64,000 nucleotides of DNA from Paramacrobiotus metropolitanus (lineage: Eukaryota; Tardigrada; Eutardigrada; Parachela; Macrobiotidae): the NCBI RefSeq assembly GCF_019649055.1, contig NW_026570244.1, positions 372,001-436,000 on the forward strand, given 5' to 3'. Under the pieces are notes generated by a model. That model was not told where the DNA came from and searched no databases. It worked only from the letters and a program-made list of their open reading frames with translations. Shown piece after piece: positions 1-12,691 of the stretch. Made by a program: the position numbers and the translations under genes. Positions within the stretch are counted from its first letter, which is position 1. Every line of letters begins with the position of its first letter.

Positions 1-1732
1 TGCGGAGAAGAAGCGTTGTCATCCGCCCGGGGAGTGCAGCAAGGTGACCCATCTGGCCCACTTGGATACAGCCTAGCCACGCTACCTCTATTCTCTGACT
101 TGGACTGTGATTTGTATCTAGCCTTTCTCGATGATGTTACACTCGCTGGGACTGTGGAAAAAGTGATGTTGGCCATTAGGCTGATACAAGAAAGAGCAGC
201 AAAACTGGGTCTGGAGTTGAACTTCAGTAAATGTGAATTCTTTCCAGTCGTAACTTGCGAAGCGGAAGAAGCGCATATTCGCACGTCTCTGTTAGGCTGC
301 TGGCCGGAGATGTTACAGCTAAGTGCCGAGGATTTCTCTCTGTTGGGAGCACCGATGACATCTTCTGCATGCGCGGGATTTTTGGCTGGAAAACGAAGCA
401 GCTCCAAAATTTCGTCCAGCGTCTGAAAAAGCTATCGGCACACTACAGTCTCTTTCTTCTTAAAAACTGCCTCAGCATTCCCAAAGTTTTATACGGGTTG
501 CGAACTTCACGTAGTTATGAACACCCGCAGTTGCTAAAAGAATATGACCAGATGTTGCGGTTGGGGGTGGAACAGCTGGTCAACGTGAACATTTCCGAAG
601 CTCAGTGGACGCAGATATCTCTTCCAGTATGGCGTGGGGGTTTGGGAACGCGACGCATAGAGACATTAGCTGTTTGCGCCTATCTGGCATCGGTGTACTC
701 TGTGCAACCCATCGTTTCCGAATTTTATCAGCCAACGGAGGAATGTCTGACGAAAACAGCTCAGGAAACCTGGGTACAGCTGACAGAAGGTGAGATTCCG
801 GCAGAATTCCTTCGAAAGTTTCAGTTTGCGTGGGACAACCCAGTGATTGATCGGGATATTTCCTTGCTGATGTCATCCACTGAAGGCAGCGACCGCGCTA
901 GGGCGGTCTTGCTGGCTGCCTTAAACAAAGATTCTGGAGCGTGGTTAAATGCGTTGCCGGCGCCATGTTTGGGCACCTTCCTAAGGGACGACGATGTGAG
1001 AACTGGTGTAGGCTTGCGCTTTGGATTACCGGTAGTGGTGGCACACCATTGCATCGCGTACGGTACACAAGTCGAAACCAATGGTCATCACGGGCTATCA
1101 TGCAATAAATCAACCAAAGGACGATGGGCGCGGCATAAAGAAATGAACAGCATCGCAAAAAATTGTTGCAAAAGCGCTGGTTACCCTTGTCAACTGGAAC
1201 CGACTGGACTATCCAGCACAGACGGGAAAAGACCCGACGGAATGACGCTGATACCTGTTCGCCAAGGCAGACCGCTTGTTTGGGATGTAACAAGCTGGTG
1301 TACTGTAGCAGATTTCCACGTCGCTGCAAGCGCGAAGAAATCCGGAATTCTGTCCCAAATGGCAGAAAATTCCAAGCGCCGGACGTATTCCTTTTTGGAA
1401 TACGGTTACCTCTTTTATCCGCTGGTTATTGAGACACTGGGAGTTTTTGGCCCTGCTTTCAGTGAAATGCTGCATTTCATGGGCCGGAAGATTCGGGACA
1501 TAACGGGCGAAGCGCGTTCTACTGCTTTTCTCAAGCAGCGTTTTAGTTTAGCTGTTGTTAAAGGAAATGCTACGGCTGTTTTGAGTGCATTGCCTTTTAA
1601 TCCGAGAGAGGATAAGGATTTTGGTTGTTTTTTTAATGTTTAATTTTTAACTATTAAGTAGTGTACCAGCGCTCGCATTTATTGCCATTTGGGCGGCTAT
1701 TGCCAATAAACTTTCTAACTGAACAAAAAAAA
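1..1732 (+). mobile_element. RLE-type non-LTR retrotransposon, 3' part, frameshifted
   Basis: The window opens inside the reverse transcriptase. RT motif B (RGVQQGDP) is encoded near 40-60 and motif C (AFLDDV) near 120-137, where FLDD takes the place of the usual YADD. The frame used from 1 to about 390 is lost, and the protein continues in another frame to a stop at 1643, so one indel near 365-395 breaks it. Downstream come a Cys/His knuckle (HGLSCNKS, ~1094-1117) and a PD-(D/E)XK restriction-like endonuclease (KRPDGM at ~1225-1245, LVWDVT at ~1276-1293, then KRR). This architecture is that of site-specific-type RLE retrotransposons (R2/NeSL/Hero assemblage); I cannot place the clade. A polyadenylation signal lies at 1705-1710 and an A8 tail at 1725-1732, giving the 3' end. 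The left part is outside the window. Confidence 0.85.
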
Positions 1733-1736
1733 GAAG

Positions 1737-2140
1737 GATAAGAATGCAGCATCAGATAGCATGAGAACATAAGATAACATAAGAGTAACATAAGAATAAC
1801 ATACGAATAACATAAGAATTAAATAACAAACAAATAGCATCAGAAACACAAGTTTAGCATAAAAAAATAAGAAAATATTCATGAGAACACAATATCAGAG
1901 AACCTAACGAACGTCCAAGTTTAAGTGAAATGCACTCCAAGTCGTTTCATTAATCCATGTTTGAGCGTGAGCCCTTCTTAACACTTACCTTAGTACTCGA
2001 ATGCGACGGGTAGAAAGCCTTAGAAGCTTAAGAAAACCTAAGCAAACTAAAAAATATAAGAACCTGAAAAATCTATGAAAACTAAGAAAACCAAGAAAAC
2101 CTATGGAAATCTAAGAAAACCTAAAAAATACTAGGAAAAC
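1737..2140. repeat. AT-rich low-complexity tract
   Basis: Degenerate short-period repeats. First come units like ATAAGAATAAC (1737-1850), then AAGAAAACCTA-type units (2025-2140) that resemble the minisatellite at 43230-43380. No coding potential is seen. Confidence 0.6.
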
Positions 2141-2155
2141 CAGAAAATTGATCAT

Positions 2156-2833
2156 GGCACGGTCAGAAACTTCCCTCAGAAAATTTTTACTTTTTTATTT
2201 TGAGGCAGTGGAAGTACTGGCAATACCTCGAAAACTATTTCCATCGGCAATGGTCCAGTGGGCGTGGCCAAAAAACAAAATGTGCAGTATATGTACGTTG
2301 CGAATGTGTTGGAGTGGAAGTACTATAGCTAGGTACGAATTCCCATTAAAAATGCTGTTATCGTTCTGGTAAAAGCTTCAGTTTCGACTTCTACCCTAAA
2401 TTTTATATTTCTAAATGTCTGGCTTGAGATGTAAATCTTTGTACTTATCGAACTCTAAAAAATTAGGTAGTGCCTGCATGGCGCAACACAGAAGAATACA
2501 GAAATCAACACAATCCGATCAAATCGAATACCGGCGAAATTTTCTGAAAATTTATATTGTAAAACTAGTTAATAAAACCTGGTAATTAGTCAAGTGTGCA
2601 GTGATAGCAGGTAACGCAGTGGCCGGGCCTTGGAACATAAATTTTCACTAGTATGACCAGGGTGACCACATCACAATGACAATACATACGATTTGCATTA
2701 CAAATTCAGATTTGTTTTTAGCAAACCCACTAGATAATTGCCGATAAAAATAGTTTTTAAGTATTCCCAGAACTTTTTCTGTTTTCGATTCAAACAAACA
2801 AAGAAAATTTTCTGATGGGGCGCCTCTGACCGT
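2156..2833. mobile_element. Inverted-repeat (MITE/foldback-like) element, diverged
   Basis: The segment 2156-2325 is repeated in reverse complement at about 2650-2833. Both arms start with GGCACGGTCAG and share CAGAAAATTTT, a TCGAAAACTATTT-like block, ATCGGCAAT and an A-rich AAAACAAA block, with many substitutions. The ~325-bp spacer shows no protein. This fits an old non-autonomous DNA transposon; target duplications were not found. Confidence 0.55.
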
Positions 2834-2839
2834 GCCCTG

Positions 2840-3215
2840 GTGAGATGGTGTAGTCAACACTGGTTCGACCTCGTGACGGGTCGACATTGTGTCGACGAAG
2901 TAACGGTCGACGAATTTTAGTCGACGAAATGACGGGTCAAAGTATTTGAGTACCCCACTGCGTCTAGTTAATAATAAATATTAAATGTTTCACAAGTGCG
3001 CGCTGCAAACAGAAGTAGCGGGAAGCGATGGCTCGTGGCATGGTGAATTAACTTAACATTATGGCTGCGTGAACGGGTATTATGTAAAACACGAGTGTTA
3101 GCTGGGTGCACAGGTGATTTCTGTGGGTTTACACGGGTTTTGACGGAGTTTAGGAACGGTGTTGGCTGCTTTCATCCGCAAGAAAAAGTTACACGGGAAA
3201 AATAAAACAAAACGA
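2840..3215. other. No gene seen; short GTCGACGAA motifs
   Basis: Between the inverted-repeat element and the satellite I see only a few tandem GTCGACGAA-like motifs (2877-2940). No reading frame of note. Confidence 0.4.
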
Positions 3216-3219
3216 TATA

Positions 3220-6200
3220 ATAGCATGCCGGCTGTTCGTTATGTACTTGGTTCCATTGTGGTTCTATGGTGGTTCTATGGAGGTTCTATGGTGGTTCTGT
3301 GTGGTTCTATGGGAGCCGGAAAAGAAGGGGCAGTGTGGGGCATGCCGGCTGTTCGTTATTTAACTGGTTCCATTGTGGTTCTATGGTGGTTCTATGGAGG
3401 TTCTATGGTGGTTCTGTGTGGTTCTATGGGAGCCGGAAAAGAAGGGGCAGTGTGAGAGCATGCCGGCTGTTCGTTATGTACTTGGTTCCATTGTGGTTCT
3501 ATGGTGGATCTATGGAGGTTCTATGGTGGTTCTATGTGGTTCTATGGGAGCCGGAAAAGAAGGGGCAGTGTGGGAGTATTCCAGCTGTTCGTTATGTAAC
3601 TGGTTCCATAGTGGTTCTATGGTGGTTCTATGGAGGTTCTATGGTGGTTCTATGTGGTTCTATGGGAGCCGGAAAAGAAGGGGCAGTGTGAGAGCATGCC
3701 GGCTGTTCGTTATGTACTTGGTTCCATTGTGGTTCTATGGTGGTTCTATGGAGGTTCTATGGTGGTTCTATGTGGTTCTATGGGAGCCGGAAAAGAAGGG
3801 GCAGTGTGGGAGTATTCCAGCTGTTCGTTATGTAACTGGTTCCATAGTGGTTCTATGGTGGTTCTATGGAGGTTCTTCTATGGTGGTTCTATGTGGTTCT
3901 ATGGGAGCCGGAAAAGAAGGGGCAGTGTGAGAGCATGCCGGCTGTTCGTTATGTACTTGGTTCCATTGTGGTTCTATGGTGGTTCTATGGAGGTTCTATG
4001 GTGGTTCTGTGGTTCTATGGGAGCCGGAAAGAAGGGGCAGTGTGGGAGTATTCCAGCTGTTCGTTATGTAACTGGTTCCATAGTGGTTCTATGGTGGTTC
4101 TATGGAGGTTCTATGGTGGTTCTATGTGGTTCTATGGGAGCCGGAAAGAAGGGCAGTGTGAGCGCCGGCTGTTCGTTATGTACTTGGTTCCATTGTGGTT
4201 CTATGGTGGTTCTATGGAGGTTCTATGGTGGTTCTGTGGTTCTATGGGAGCCGGAAAAGAAGGGGCAGTGTGGGGCATGCCGGCTGTTCGTTATTTAACT
4301 GGTTCCATTGTGGTTCTATGGTGGTTCTATGGAGGTTCTATGGTGGTTCCTGTGTGGTTCTATGGGAGCCGGAAAAGAAGGGAGCAGTGTGAGAGCACAT
4401 GCCGGCTGTTCGTTATGTACTTGGTTCCATTGTGGTTCTATGGTGGATCTATGGAGGTTCTATGGTGGTTCTATGTGGTTCTATGGGAGCCGGAAAAGAA
4501 GGGGCAGTGTGGGAGTATTCCAGCTGTTCGTTATGTAACTGGTTCCATAGTGGTTCTATGGTGGTTCTATGGAGGTTCTATGGTGGTTCTATGTGGTTCT
4601 ATGGGAGCCGGAAAAGAAGGGGCAGTGTGAGAGCATGCCGGCTGTTCTCGTTATGTACTTGGTTCCATTGTGGTTCTATGGTGGTTCTATGGAGGTTCTA
4701 TGGTGGTTCTATGTGGTTCTATGGGAGCCGGAAAAGAAGGGGCAGTGTGGGAGTATTCCAGCTGTTCGTTATGTAACTGGTTCCATAGTGGTTCTATGGT
4801 GGTTCTATGGAGGTTCTATGGTGGTTCTATGTGGTTCTATGGGAGCCGGAAAAGAAGGGCAGTGTGAGAGCATGCCGGCTGTCTGTTATGTACTTGGTTC
4901 CATTGTGGTTCTATGGTGGTTCTATGGAGGTTCTATGGTGGTTCTGTGTGGTTCTATGGGGCCGGAAAAGAAGGGCAGTGTGGGAGTATTCCAGCTGTTC
5001 GTTATGTAACTGGTTCCATAGTGGTTCTATGGTGGTTCTATGGAGGTTCTATGGTGGTTCTATGTGGTTCTATGGGAGCCGGAAAAGAAGGTGTGAGAGC
5101 ATGCCGGCTGTTCGTTATGTACTTGGTTCCATTGTGGTTCTATGGTGGTTCTATGGAGGTTCTATGGTGGTTCTGTGTGGTTCTATGGGAGCCGGAAAGA
5201 AGGGGCAGTGTGGGAGTATTCCAGCTGTTCGTTATGTAACTGGTTCCATAGTGGTTCTATGGTGGTTCTATGGAGGTTCTATGGTGGTTCTATGTGGTTC
5301 TATGGGAGCCGGAAAAGAAGGGGCAGTGTGGGAGTATTCCAGCTGTTCGTTATGTAACTGGTTCCATAGTGGTTCTATGGTGGTTCTATGGAGGTTCTAT
5401 GGTGGTTCTATGTGGTTCTATGGGAGCCGGAAAAGAAGGGGCAGTGTGAGAGCATGCCGGCTGTTCTGCGTTATGTACTTGGTTCCATTGTGGTTCTATG
5501 GTGGTTCTATGGAGGTTCTATGGTGGTTCTATGTGGTTCTATGGGAGCCGGAAAAGAAGGGGCAGTGTGAGCATGCCGGCTGTTCGTTATGTACTTGGTT
5601 CCATTGTGGTTCTATGGTGGTTCTATGGAGGTTCTATGGTGGTTCTGTGTGGTTCTATGGGAGCCGGAAAAGAAGGGGCAGTGAGCATGCCGGCTGTTCG
5701 TTATGTACTTGGTTCCATTGTGGTTCTATGGTGGTTCTATGGAGGTTCTATGGTGGTTCTATGTGGTTCTATGGGAGCCGGAAAAGAAGGGGCAGTGTGA
5801 GAGCATGCCGGCTGTTCGTTATGTACTTGGTTCCATTGTGGTTCTATGGTGGTTCTATGGAGGTTCTATGGTGGTTCTGTGTGGTTCTATGGGAGCCGGA
5901 AAAGAAGGGGCAGTGTGGGAGTATTCCAGCTGTTCGTTATGTAACTGGTTCCATAGTGGTTCTATGGTGGTTCTATGGAGGTTCTATGGTGGTTCTATGT
6001 GGTTCTATGGGAGCCGGAAAAGAAGGGGCAGTGTGGGAGTATTCCAGCTGTTCGTTATGTAACTGGTTCCATAGTGGTTCTATGTTGGTTCTATGGAGGT
6101 TCTATGGTGGTTCTATGTGGTTCTATGGGAGCCGGAAAAGAAGGGCAGTGTGAGAGCATGCCGGCTGTTCGTTATGTACTTGGTTCCATTGTGGTTCTAT

Positions 6201-8235
6201 GGAGGTTCTATGGTGGTTCTGTGGTTCTATGGGAGCCGGAAAAGAAGGGGCAGTGTGGGGAGTATTCCAGCTGTTCGTTATGTAACTGGTTCCATAGTGG
6301 TTCTATGGTGGTTCTATGGAGGTTCTATGGTGGTTCTATGTGGTTCTATGGGAGCCGGAAAAGAAGGGGCAGTGTGGGAGTATTCCAGCTGTTCGTTATG
6401 TAACTGGTTCCATTGTGGTTCTATGGTGGTTCTATGGAGGTTCTATGGTGGTTCTATGTGGTTCTATGGGAGCCGGAAAAGAAGGGGCAGTGTGAGCATG
6501 CCGGCTGTTCGTTATGTACTTGGTTCCATTGTGGTTCTATGGTGGTTCTATGGAGGTTCTATGGTGGTTCTGTGTGGTTCTATGGGAGCCGGAAAAGAAG
6601 GGGCAGTGTGGGAGTATTCCAGCTGTTCGTTATGTAACTGGTTCCATAGTGGTTCTATGGTGGTTCTATGGAGGTTCTATGGTGGTTCTATGTGGTTCTA
6701 TGGGGCCGGAAAAGAAGGGGCAGTGTGGGAGTATTCCAGCTGTTCGTTATGTAACTGGTTCCATAGTGGTTCTATGGTGGTTCTATGGAGGTTCTATGGT
6801 GGTTCTATGTGGTTCTATGGGAGCCGGAAAAGAAGGGGCAGTGTGAGGGCATGCCGGCTGTTCGTTATGTACTTGGTTCCATTGTGGTTCTATGGAGGTT
6901 CTATGGTGGTTCTGTGTGGTTCTATGGGAGCCGGAAAAGAAGGGGCAGTGTGGGAGTATTCCAGCTGTTCGTTATGTAACTGGTTCCATAGTGGTTCTAT
7001 GGTGGTTCTATGGAGGTTCTATGGTGGTTCTATGTGGTTCTATGGGAGCCGGAAAAGAAGGGGCAGTGTGGGAGTATTCCAGCTGTTCGTTATGTAACTG
7101 GTTCCATAGTGGTTCTATGGTGGATCTATGGAGGTTCTATGGTGGTTCTATGTGGTTCTATGGGAGCCGGAAAAGAAGGGGCAGTGTGGGAGTATTCCAG
7201 CTGTTCGTTATGTAACTGGTTCCATAGTGGTTCTATGGTGGATCTATGGAGGTTCTATGGTGGTTCTATGTGGTTCTATGGGAGCCGGAAAAGAAGGGCA
7301 GTGTGGGAGTATTCCAGCTGTTCGTTATGTAACTGGTTCCATAGTGGTTCTATGGTGGATCTATGGAGGTTCTATGGTGGTTCTATGTGGTTCTATGGGA
7401 GCCGGAAAAGAAGGGGCAGTGTGGGGAGTATTCCAGCTGTTCGTTATGTAACTGGTTCCATAGTGGTTCTATGGTGGATCTATGGAGGTTCTATGGTGGT
7501 TCTATGTGGTTCTATGGGAGCCGGAAAAGAAGGGGCAGTGTGGGAGTATTCCAGCTGTTCGTTATGTAACTGGTTCCATAGTGGTTCTATGGTGGTTCTA
7601 TGGAGGTTCTATGGTGGTTCTATGTGGTTCTATGGGAGCCGGAAAAGAAGGGGCAGTGTGAGAGCATGCCGGCTGTTCGTTATGTACTTGGTTCCATTGT
7701 GGTTCTATGGTGGTTCTATGGAGGTTCTATGGTGGTTCTATGTGGTTCTATGGGAGCCGGAAAAGAAGGGCAGTGTGGGAGTATTCCAGCTGTTCGTTAT
7801 GTAACTGGTTCCATAGTGGTTCTATGGTGGTTCTATGGAGGTTCTATGGTGGTTCTATGTGGTTCTATGGGAGCCGGAAAAGAAGGGGCAGTGTGAGAGC
7901 ATGCCGGCTGTTCGTTATGTACTTGGTTCCATTGTGGTTCTATGGTGGTTCTATGGAGGTTCTATGGTGGTTCTGTGTGGTTCTATGGGAGCCGGAAAAG
8001 AAGGGGCAGTGTGGGAGTATTCCAGCTGTTCGTTATGTAACTGGTTCCATAGTGGTTCTATGGTGGTTCTATGGAGATTCTATGGTGGTTCTATTTGGTT
8101 CTATGGGAGCCGGAAAAGAAGGGGCAGTGTGGGGCATGCCGGCTGTTCGTTATTTAACTGGTTCCATTGTGGTTCTATGGTGGTTCTATGGAGGTTCTAT
8201 GGAGGTTCTATGGGTTCTATTATGGTTCTATGTGT
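3220..8235. repeat. Satellite array, ~43 copies of a ~117-bp unit
   Basis: Tandem units of 110-120 bp, mostly 117, run without interruption. Each unit has a head (GCTGTTCGTTATGTA), a core of five ~12-bp subrepeats (GGTTCTATGGT type) and a tail (GGAGCCGGAAAAGAAGGGGC). There are three head variants. A has CATGCCGG/ACTTGG/ATTGTGG, B has TATTCCAG/AACTGG/ATAGTGG, and C has CATGCCGG with TTTAACTGG. A and B often alternate as a ~234-bp dimer. A run of B units fills ~6950-7660. C occurs only as units 2, 10 and the last. Because 117 is a multiple of three, long repetitive reading frames exist in all plus-strand frames; they shift with each indel and are not credible genes. Confidence 0.95.
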
Positions 8236-8621
8236 TCACGTGCTTGTGTCCTAGTCTGTTGGTACAATCCTCATAGGACCACTTAATGTCCTAACTTGGA
8301 CATTCTATGGACATTCCACATTCATCAAAATTAATTGTGTTGCTTGTAATAAATTTCTGACGCTGAGCTGTTATGACCACGTTCGGAAAGACAACGAATA
8401 CCTTCGGGAAAACCACAAGGAGCACGCATGACGCTGCCCAGGAAACGATGGCGAAAGGTGGACTCGCGAGTCACCACTACTCAAATCAGGTAACCTAAAT
8501 TATGCAGTCTACTGTATATGCCATTTTAAACCCCCTAATCCAAACGAGTTTAAGGGATTGGGCCCGGTTTTTCACAACTACGTAATACAGTTCTTTTGGC
8601 AACGAAATACTATAAAGCAAT

Positions 8622-8698
8622 GCAAAAAAGTGTTTGGGAGTGCCCGACAGCGAAAGTTCCCGTCAATATACACGAATTTAGTGCTATGTACCGCGCTA
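8622..8698. repeat. Half-copy of a palindromic MITE family (copy 1)
   Basis: Resembles the outer end of the elements at 21062-21706 and 28018-28474: an AAAAAAGTG block, GGGAGTGC and CGAAAGTT blocks, and a GCTATGTACCG terminus. Only one arm is recognisable and it is strongly diverged. Confidence 0.5.
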
Positions 8699-8922
8699 AA
8701 TCCCTTAAAATTTAAAGAGAAACGGTTTATTTTGGAAATATATGGAAGTTTTCATTTAGGTGAGTACTAGAAACTAGAAAGGAGCAGTATATAAGCATCA
8801 CCCGGACACAGCCTTTTGTTCTTGTTAAATATAAATACACACATAATAATTATATATACTGTAATACTCACATAAAAACTGACATCACAATTGACTAATT
8901 TTTACCACCTTTATGTATTTTA

Positions 8923-8949
8923 CTAGTGGATCCCGCGCAAATTGCGCGG
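8923..8949 (-). mobile_element. Helitron-like 3' terminus (hairpin plus CTAG)
   Basis: Read on the minus strand, a perfect GC-rich hairpin (CCGCGCAATTTGCGCGG, 8949-8933) is followed six bases later by CTAG at 8926-8923 and then a T. This is the canonical 3' end layout of Helitrons, which end in CTRR and insert before T. The element body would lie at higher coordinates. No Rep/helicase protein was recognised, so it would be a non-autonomous copy. Confidence 0.5.
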
Positions 8950-9443
8950 AGTAAATGAGCGACTGTCGGCTGATAACTGCACGAACTATGGAGGCCTACT
9001 CGCACCATACTGTACTTATTTTCGTTGTTAATACCACGATTGTAATAAAATTAATACGTACTTATCAGCAGTTAGTGTTAATGAACAGCCAGCCGAACAA
9101 CCAAAACCCTGACGCGGTGGCACCGTTTAGAACATTTGAAAATAAATTATTATTTTAACCACTCCGTTCACCACTTTTCCTTGCCTTTCAGTTGTACTCA
9201 TATTTCTGTAAACAAAAAGCTTTCTGTACTTTTTCCTCCGTTCATTACTTTTACTGCCTGGCCCAACGGTCCAAGTGAAAATTCCTTCGCTTGCACTCCA
9301 GCCAATTTCCCTGGATATTGCAATGGCCACCGGTCCTCCCGATGATGCCGTCGATTAGGATGGATTGGATGGCGGCCGCCCCTGTACCGTACAGTTATGG
9401 TATGCCCCACCGATGCTGCAACAGCAGCGACGGACGCTGTCAC

Positions 9444-9573
9444 CTCGCAGTGCGATGTCGATATCTGGCTGGTTCCCGTGATACGCCTCGAGGCGGTGAC
9501 GGTGCTGGCGCAATTCGTCGTCATCCTCGTTCATACCGTAAAACAGCACCAGCAGCTGGCCCGCCTCCTGCAC
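9444..9573 (-). CDS. Putative internal exon, product unknown
   Basis: In a GC-rich island (9290-9630), a minus-strand reading frame runs from a GCAACAG acceptor (exon start 9573) to a GCGAG|GTGACA donor (9444). It encodes a charged peptide containing YGMNEDDDELRQ. Phase 0 at the acceptor does not match the donor of the exon-like segment at 10311-10470, so I cannot join them. Other frames in the island are also open, so this is a weak call. Confidence 0.25.
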
Positions 9574-10310
9574 CTGTTGCTACTGCTCAGCGTCGAGATG
9601 GACGTCATGCTGGCCGCGGCCGATGTATAATGAAACGGTAGGTACAGATATGTACAAAGCTCGTCTCGTAATTTCTAACGCATGAACACAGCGACAAATA
9701 AGAATAATTTACGCTTTAAATTTACACTATTTTTAATTTGCACTATTTTACGCTTTAAATGTATCTGGCATTGTTAATACATGCCAGTTATCGATCTGAA
9801 TTATAAACTGTCGATATAAAATATAAAATATTTATTTTTCTCCTTCACTTTATCTTAAATTTTGAGAGGACGCAGGTGTATAGAGGTGTGGTAGATTTAG
9901 CGTACTGGAAATTGTTCATAACGCCACTTTCGCGCTGAACACGTGGCACGTGCTATCTGATATCTTTTCGTTAGAAATTACGGGACAAGCTTATGAATCG
10001 TAAGACTAAAAACAGTAAAGATATATGCCTTAACGCTTATTGCGCAAATAACAGCTTCTCTGTTCGAGCGAAGTTGCTGGGAATTTTTGCGCTTTGAATC
10101 AAATCCGGTTGCACACCGCTCGTTGATTGTATTATTCAACTACATTTTATGATTTCGGATGCTTTTGTAATCTTACCAGGGCAGTTTTTTGTATTTATCG
10201 TGGAAGAAACACGTTTCAAACATCATAAAGTCAATGTTACAAAGCGTGACCTTGCAGAAAAGTTTCAGAGATCGCTAGCTACGACGACCGGACGGCGGGG
10301 TCTAACTGCT

Positions 10311-10470
10311 TACCTGGCGCCAGCACCATATCAGTTTCAGATAACACTTCAATTTTTCTTAGAACTTTTGTTTGTGAGCGAAGTTCATTCAAAGTGTCTC
10401 TAGCTGTTTTTCTCGGGTGGCTGCTTATCGATACCTGCATGACAAATTGCTCTGTGTCAAAGTGTTCCAG
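10311..10470 (-). CDS. Putative exon with strong donor, product unknown
   Basis: A minus-strand frame encodes a hydrophilic peptide with VSISSHPRKTARDTL and ends at a strong donor, GCGCCAG|GTAAGC (~10311). A Met codon lies inside it (FVMQVS) and could be the start; otherwise the exon begins at an upstream acceptor that I cannot fix. No family recognised. Confidence 0.3.
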
Positions 10471-10699
10471 CACGGTTTTACCGGAAAGCTGTTTTCGTAC
10501 TTATCCAATTTAATTCGCTATATTCTCGACGTACGGCATATACGTCCTTTTCTTTGCCATCGTTTGCTAATCAGATATACTGTAGTACAACAGATAAAAG
10601 ACACCATTGCGGCGCCGACAAATAATTAAAAGGCATAAAAATCCACTATTTATATAGTAAATCAACAGCAATGCGAATAGTATTCGCCGAATACAGTAT

Positions 10700-10823
10700 T
10701 AGTATAAGCGCTTGTGGAGACGGACGCGCAGGCCGTGCACAGGACGCGTAATGAGCTGGCCCGGCACCGTGAACTCCTCCCGCAGCGGCACCAGCGACTC
10801 CAACAGTTGCGAATCACCTGCCA
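10700..10823 (-). CDS. Putative terminal exon, product unknown
   Basis: A clearly GC-richer block in AT-rich surroundings. On the minus strand it begins after a CCCGTGGCAG acceptor and encodes a peptide ending ...VHGLRVRLHKRLY and a TAA stop near 10700. Composition and splice signal suggest a last coding exon. Its upstream exons (perhaps within 11000-11700, where minus-strand frames are also open) were not established. Confidence 0.35.
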
Positions 10824-11809
10824 CGGGAGACAACGACCGGACAGGACAACTGCATCCGCTCGTCATTAAGTCAGCCAAGCGGTTCAAAAGTGTATGAAGT
10901 GGCGAGCACAGAAATCTGTAGACGAAACTCAAAGAAGAAATGTCACACCTGCACTGTTTCACCGATAAAGGTGATTCGGCTACACCTTTCTTCCATCCCC
11001 AAAAGCTTGCCTTATAGCTATAAAGTATAGCTGCTTGGAATTTCAAGCAGCTATATATCGCCGTATGTGTCTGCCACAACCGAGAACATGGACTTCTCCC
11101 AGTCTGATCCGGCAGGGTCGGCAGGAACCCGTGCTATGACGTGTTTGCCTGTTCACCACGGTCAATCCGTTACTGGACTGGTTTTTGCCAGACTCGGCCA
11201 GAATGCCGATACCTTGATCTATTAATCCGCCAGACAGGTTATGTTCTTCACGGTTGGCATTACGCTGGCTCATATATAAATATATCCATGTCCAAACCAC
11301 GTCTCCTACTGTCAGAAGCTTTTAAGCGTATGACGGACGTTTCGCTTGAGATGCTGAGCAAATTAAATGAGGAATGGCAATGGTTTCCCACGATGCGCTA
11401 CGCACGAAACGACCCCAGCCAGATCGAACAGGAGAGACAGACCGACGATGCTCAGTATGTTTTGTTTTCTGCACAGCGCAACGCTGTCTCGGTCTGATCC
11501 GGATACACTGGATGTGTGTCCGTGACTGTGTCGTGACTGACGTTATCCAACCATACACGGGAACGGTAGCGGAATTCAATGACGAGTTGCTGTGCGAATG
11601 TACGTGTTAGTTTTGTATACCGGGGCTGAATCGTATTCTTTCCTTTCTGCATGGTTCGTCCGTGTAATCGATACACCTTCTGGGGCAGAGTTTGTCATAC
11701 AAGCAGAGAATACACTAGCAAATAATTGCTCAAAAGCGACCAAAAGTTACGTTCTAGGACACGGACATTCCAGACGTACAACACCGACGAACACATCCTA
11801 AATCTAATT

Positions 11810-12440
11810 ATCTGTTTGCGTTAACTTTTCCGAAACACTTTTTTAAACATTTTATTTTGTTTTTCCTATAACTGTCTTTGTTTAAGCATTTAGCATTTAC
11901 GCTGTTTTCATTTACGAATTACTCTTGTAGATTTCAGAGGCTCGCTTTATTACGCAGTTCCAGTATAATTATGGCTGTTTCTTACTAACAATATTTCTTA
12001 CCATTGCTCGATCATTTGTTGTAATATTCCTGTGCTCGCTGCTTGCAAATACAGGTACTTCTACTGAAAGTCCATAGAATAACACGGGTGCTGACAGACT
12101 GACAATAACCGGTCGTATAGAGTGATTGCACTCGGATTGTCAAGAAGCCGTTGCATTTGCGAAGCATGCAGAATGACAAAGTTTACTGGAAATTTACACG
12201 AACGGTGACGAACCTACTCCAAATTTTCGCGGAAAACAGAAAGAGAGTGTAGGAATAACTGCTCGGAATAGCAGCTCTTGATGTCCTGAGTCCTAGAGGG
12301 ACTAGTTGTACTGGTAAATTATTAACTTTTTCTCAAAACTGTACTCATTTTATGAGAAAATAATATGCCGGTTTACAGAATTTTGATTACACCAGCACGT
12401 AGCTAGTCATGTGCATATTATGTGCAATTATAGCAGCTTA
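11810..12440. other. No gene recognised
   Basis: AT-rich sequence downstream of the minus-strand gene at 12469-18921. No open frame, repeat or RNA gene was recognised. Confidence 0.4.
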
Positions 12441-12468
12441 ATATTTATTAAGAACGACATCCGCGATG

Positions 12469-12613
12469 TTAGTTTTCGGTTGCATCGTCTCCGACCCGGA
12501 AGAATTCATGTATGCCATAAATGGCCAAGCGGCTGAGTATCGATACATCCAGCCGGCGCAAGTCCACATCGTCCCACATGTCCAGCTTGCCTCCCGAGTC
12601 AAATCCACTAAAC
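12469..12613 (-). CDS. Last exon of the unidentified gene
   Basis: Begins after CATTGCAG (12613) in the phase left by the previous donor. It encodes FSGFDSGGKLDMWDD and LSRLAIYGIHEFF, and stops with TAA at 12471-12469. Confidence 0.55.
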
Positions 12614-12691
12614 CTGCAATGCAAATATTATATCCATGTCTCATTTCCTGATGCCACAAATGCATAGCTGCAGGGTACATGGGATACTCAC

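Noticed and set aside
3159-8276. Many overlapping reading frames of 60-448 codons
   Set aside because: They are the satellite read in three frames; stops and frame changes follow unit-length indels, not gene structure.
9291-9641. Plus-strand frames in the GC-rich island near 9.4 kb
   Set aside because: No splice or homology support; the minus-strand frame has a better acceptor and donor, and even that is weak.
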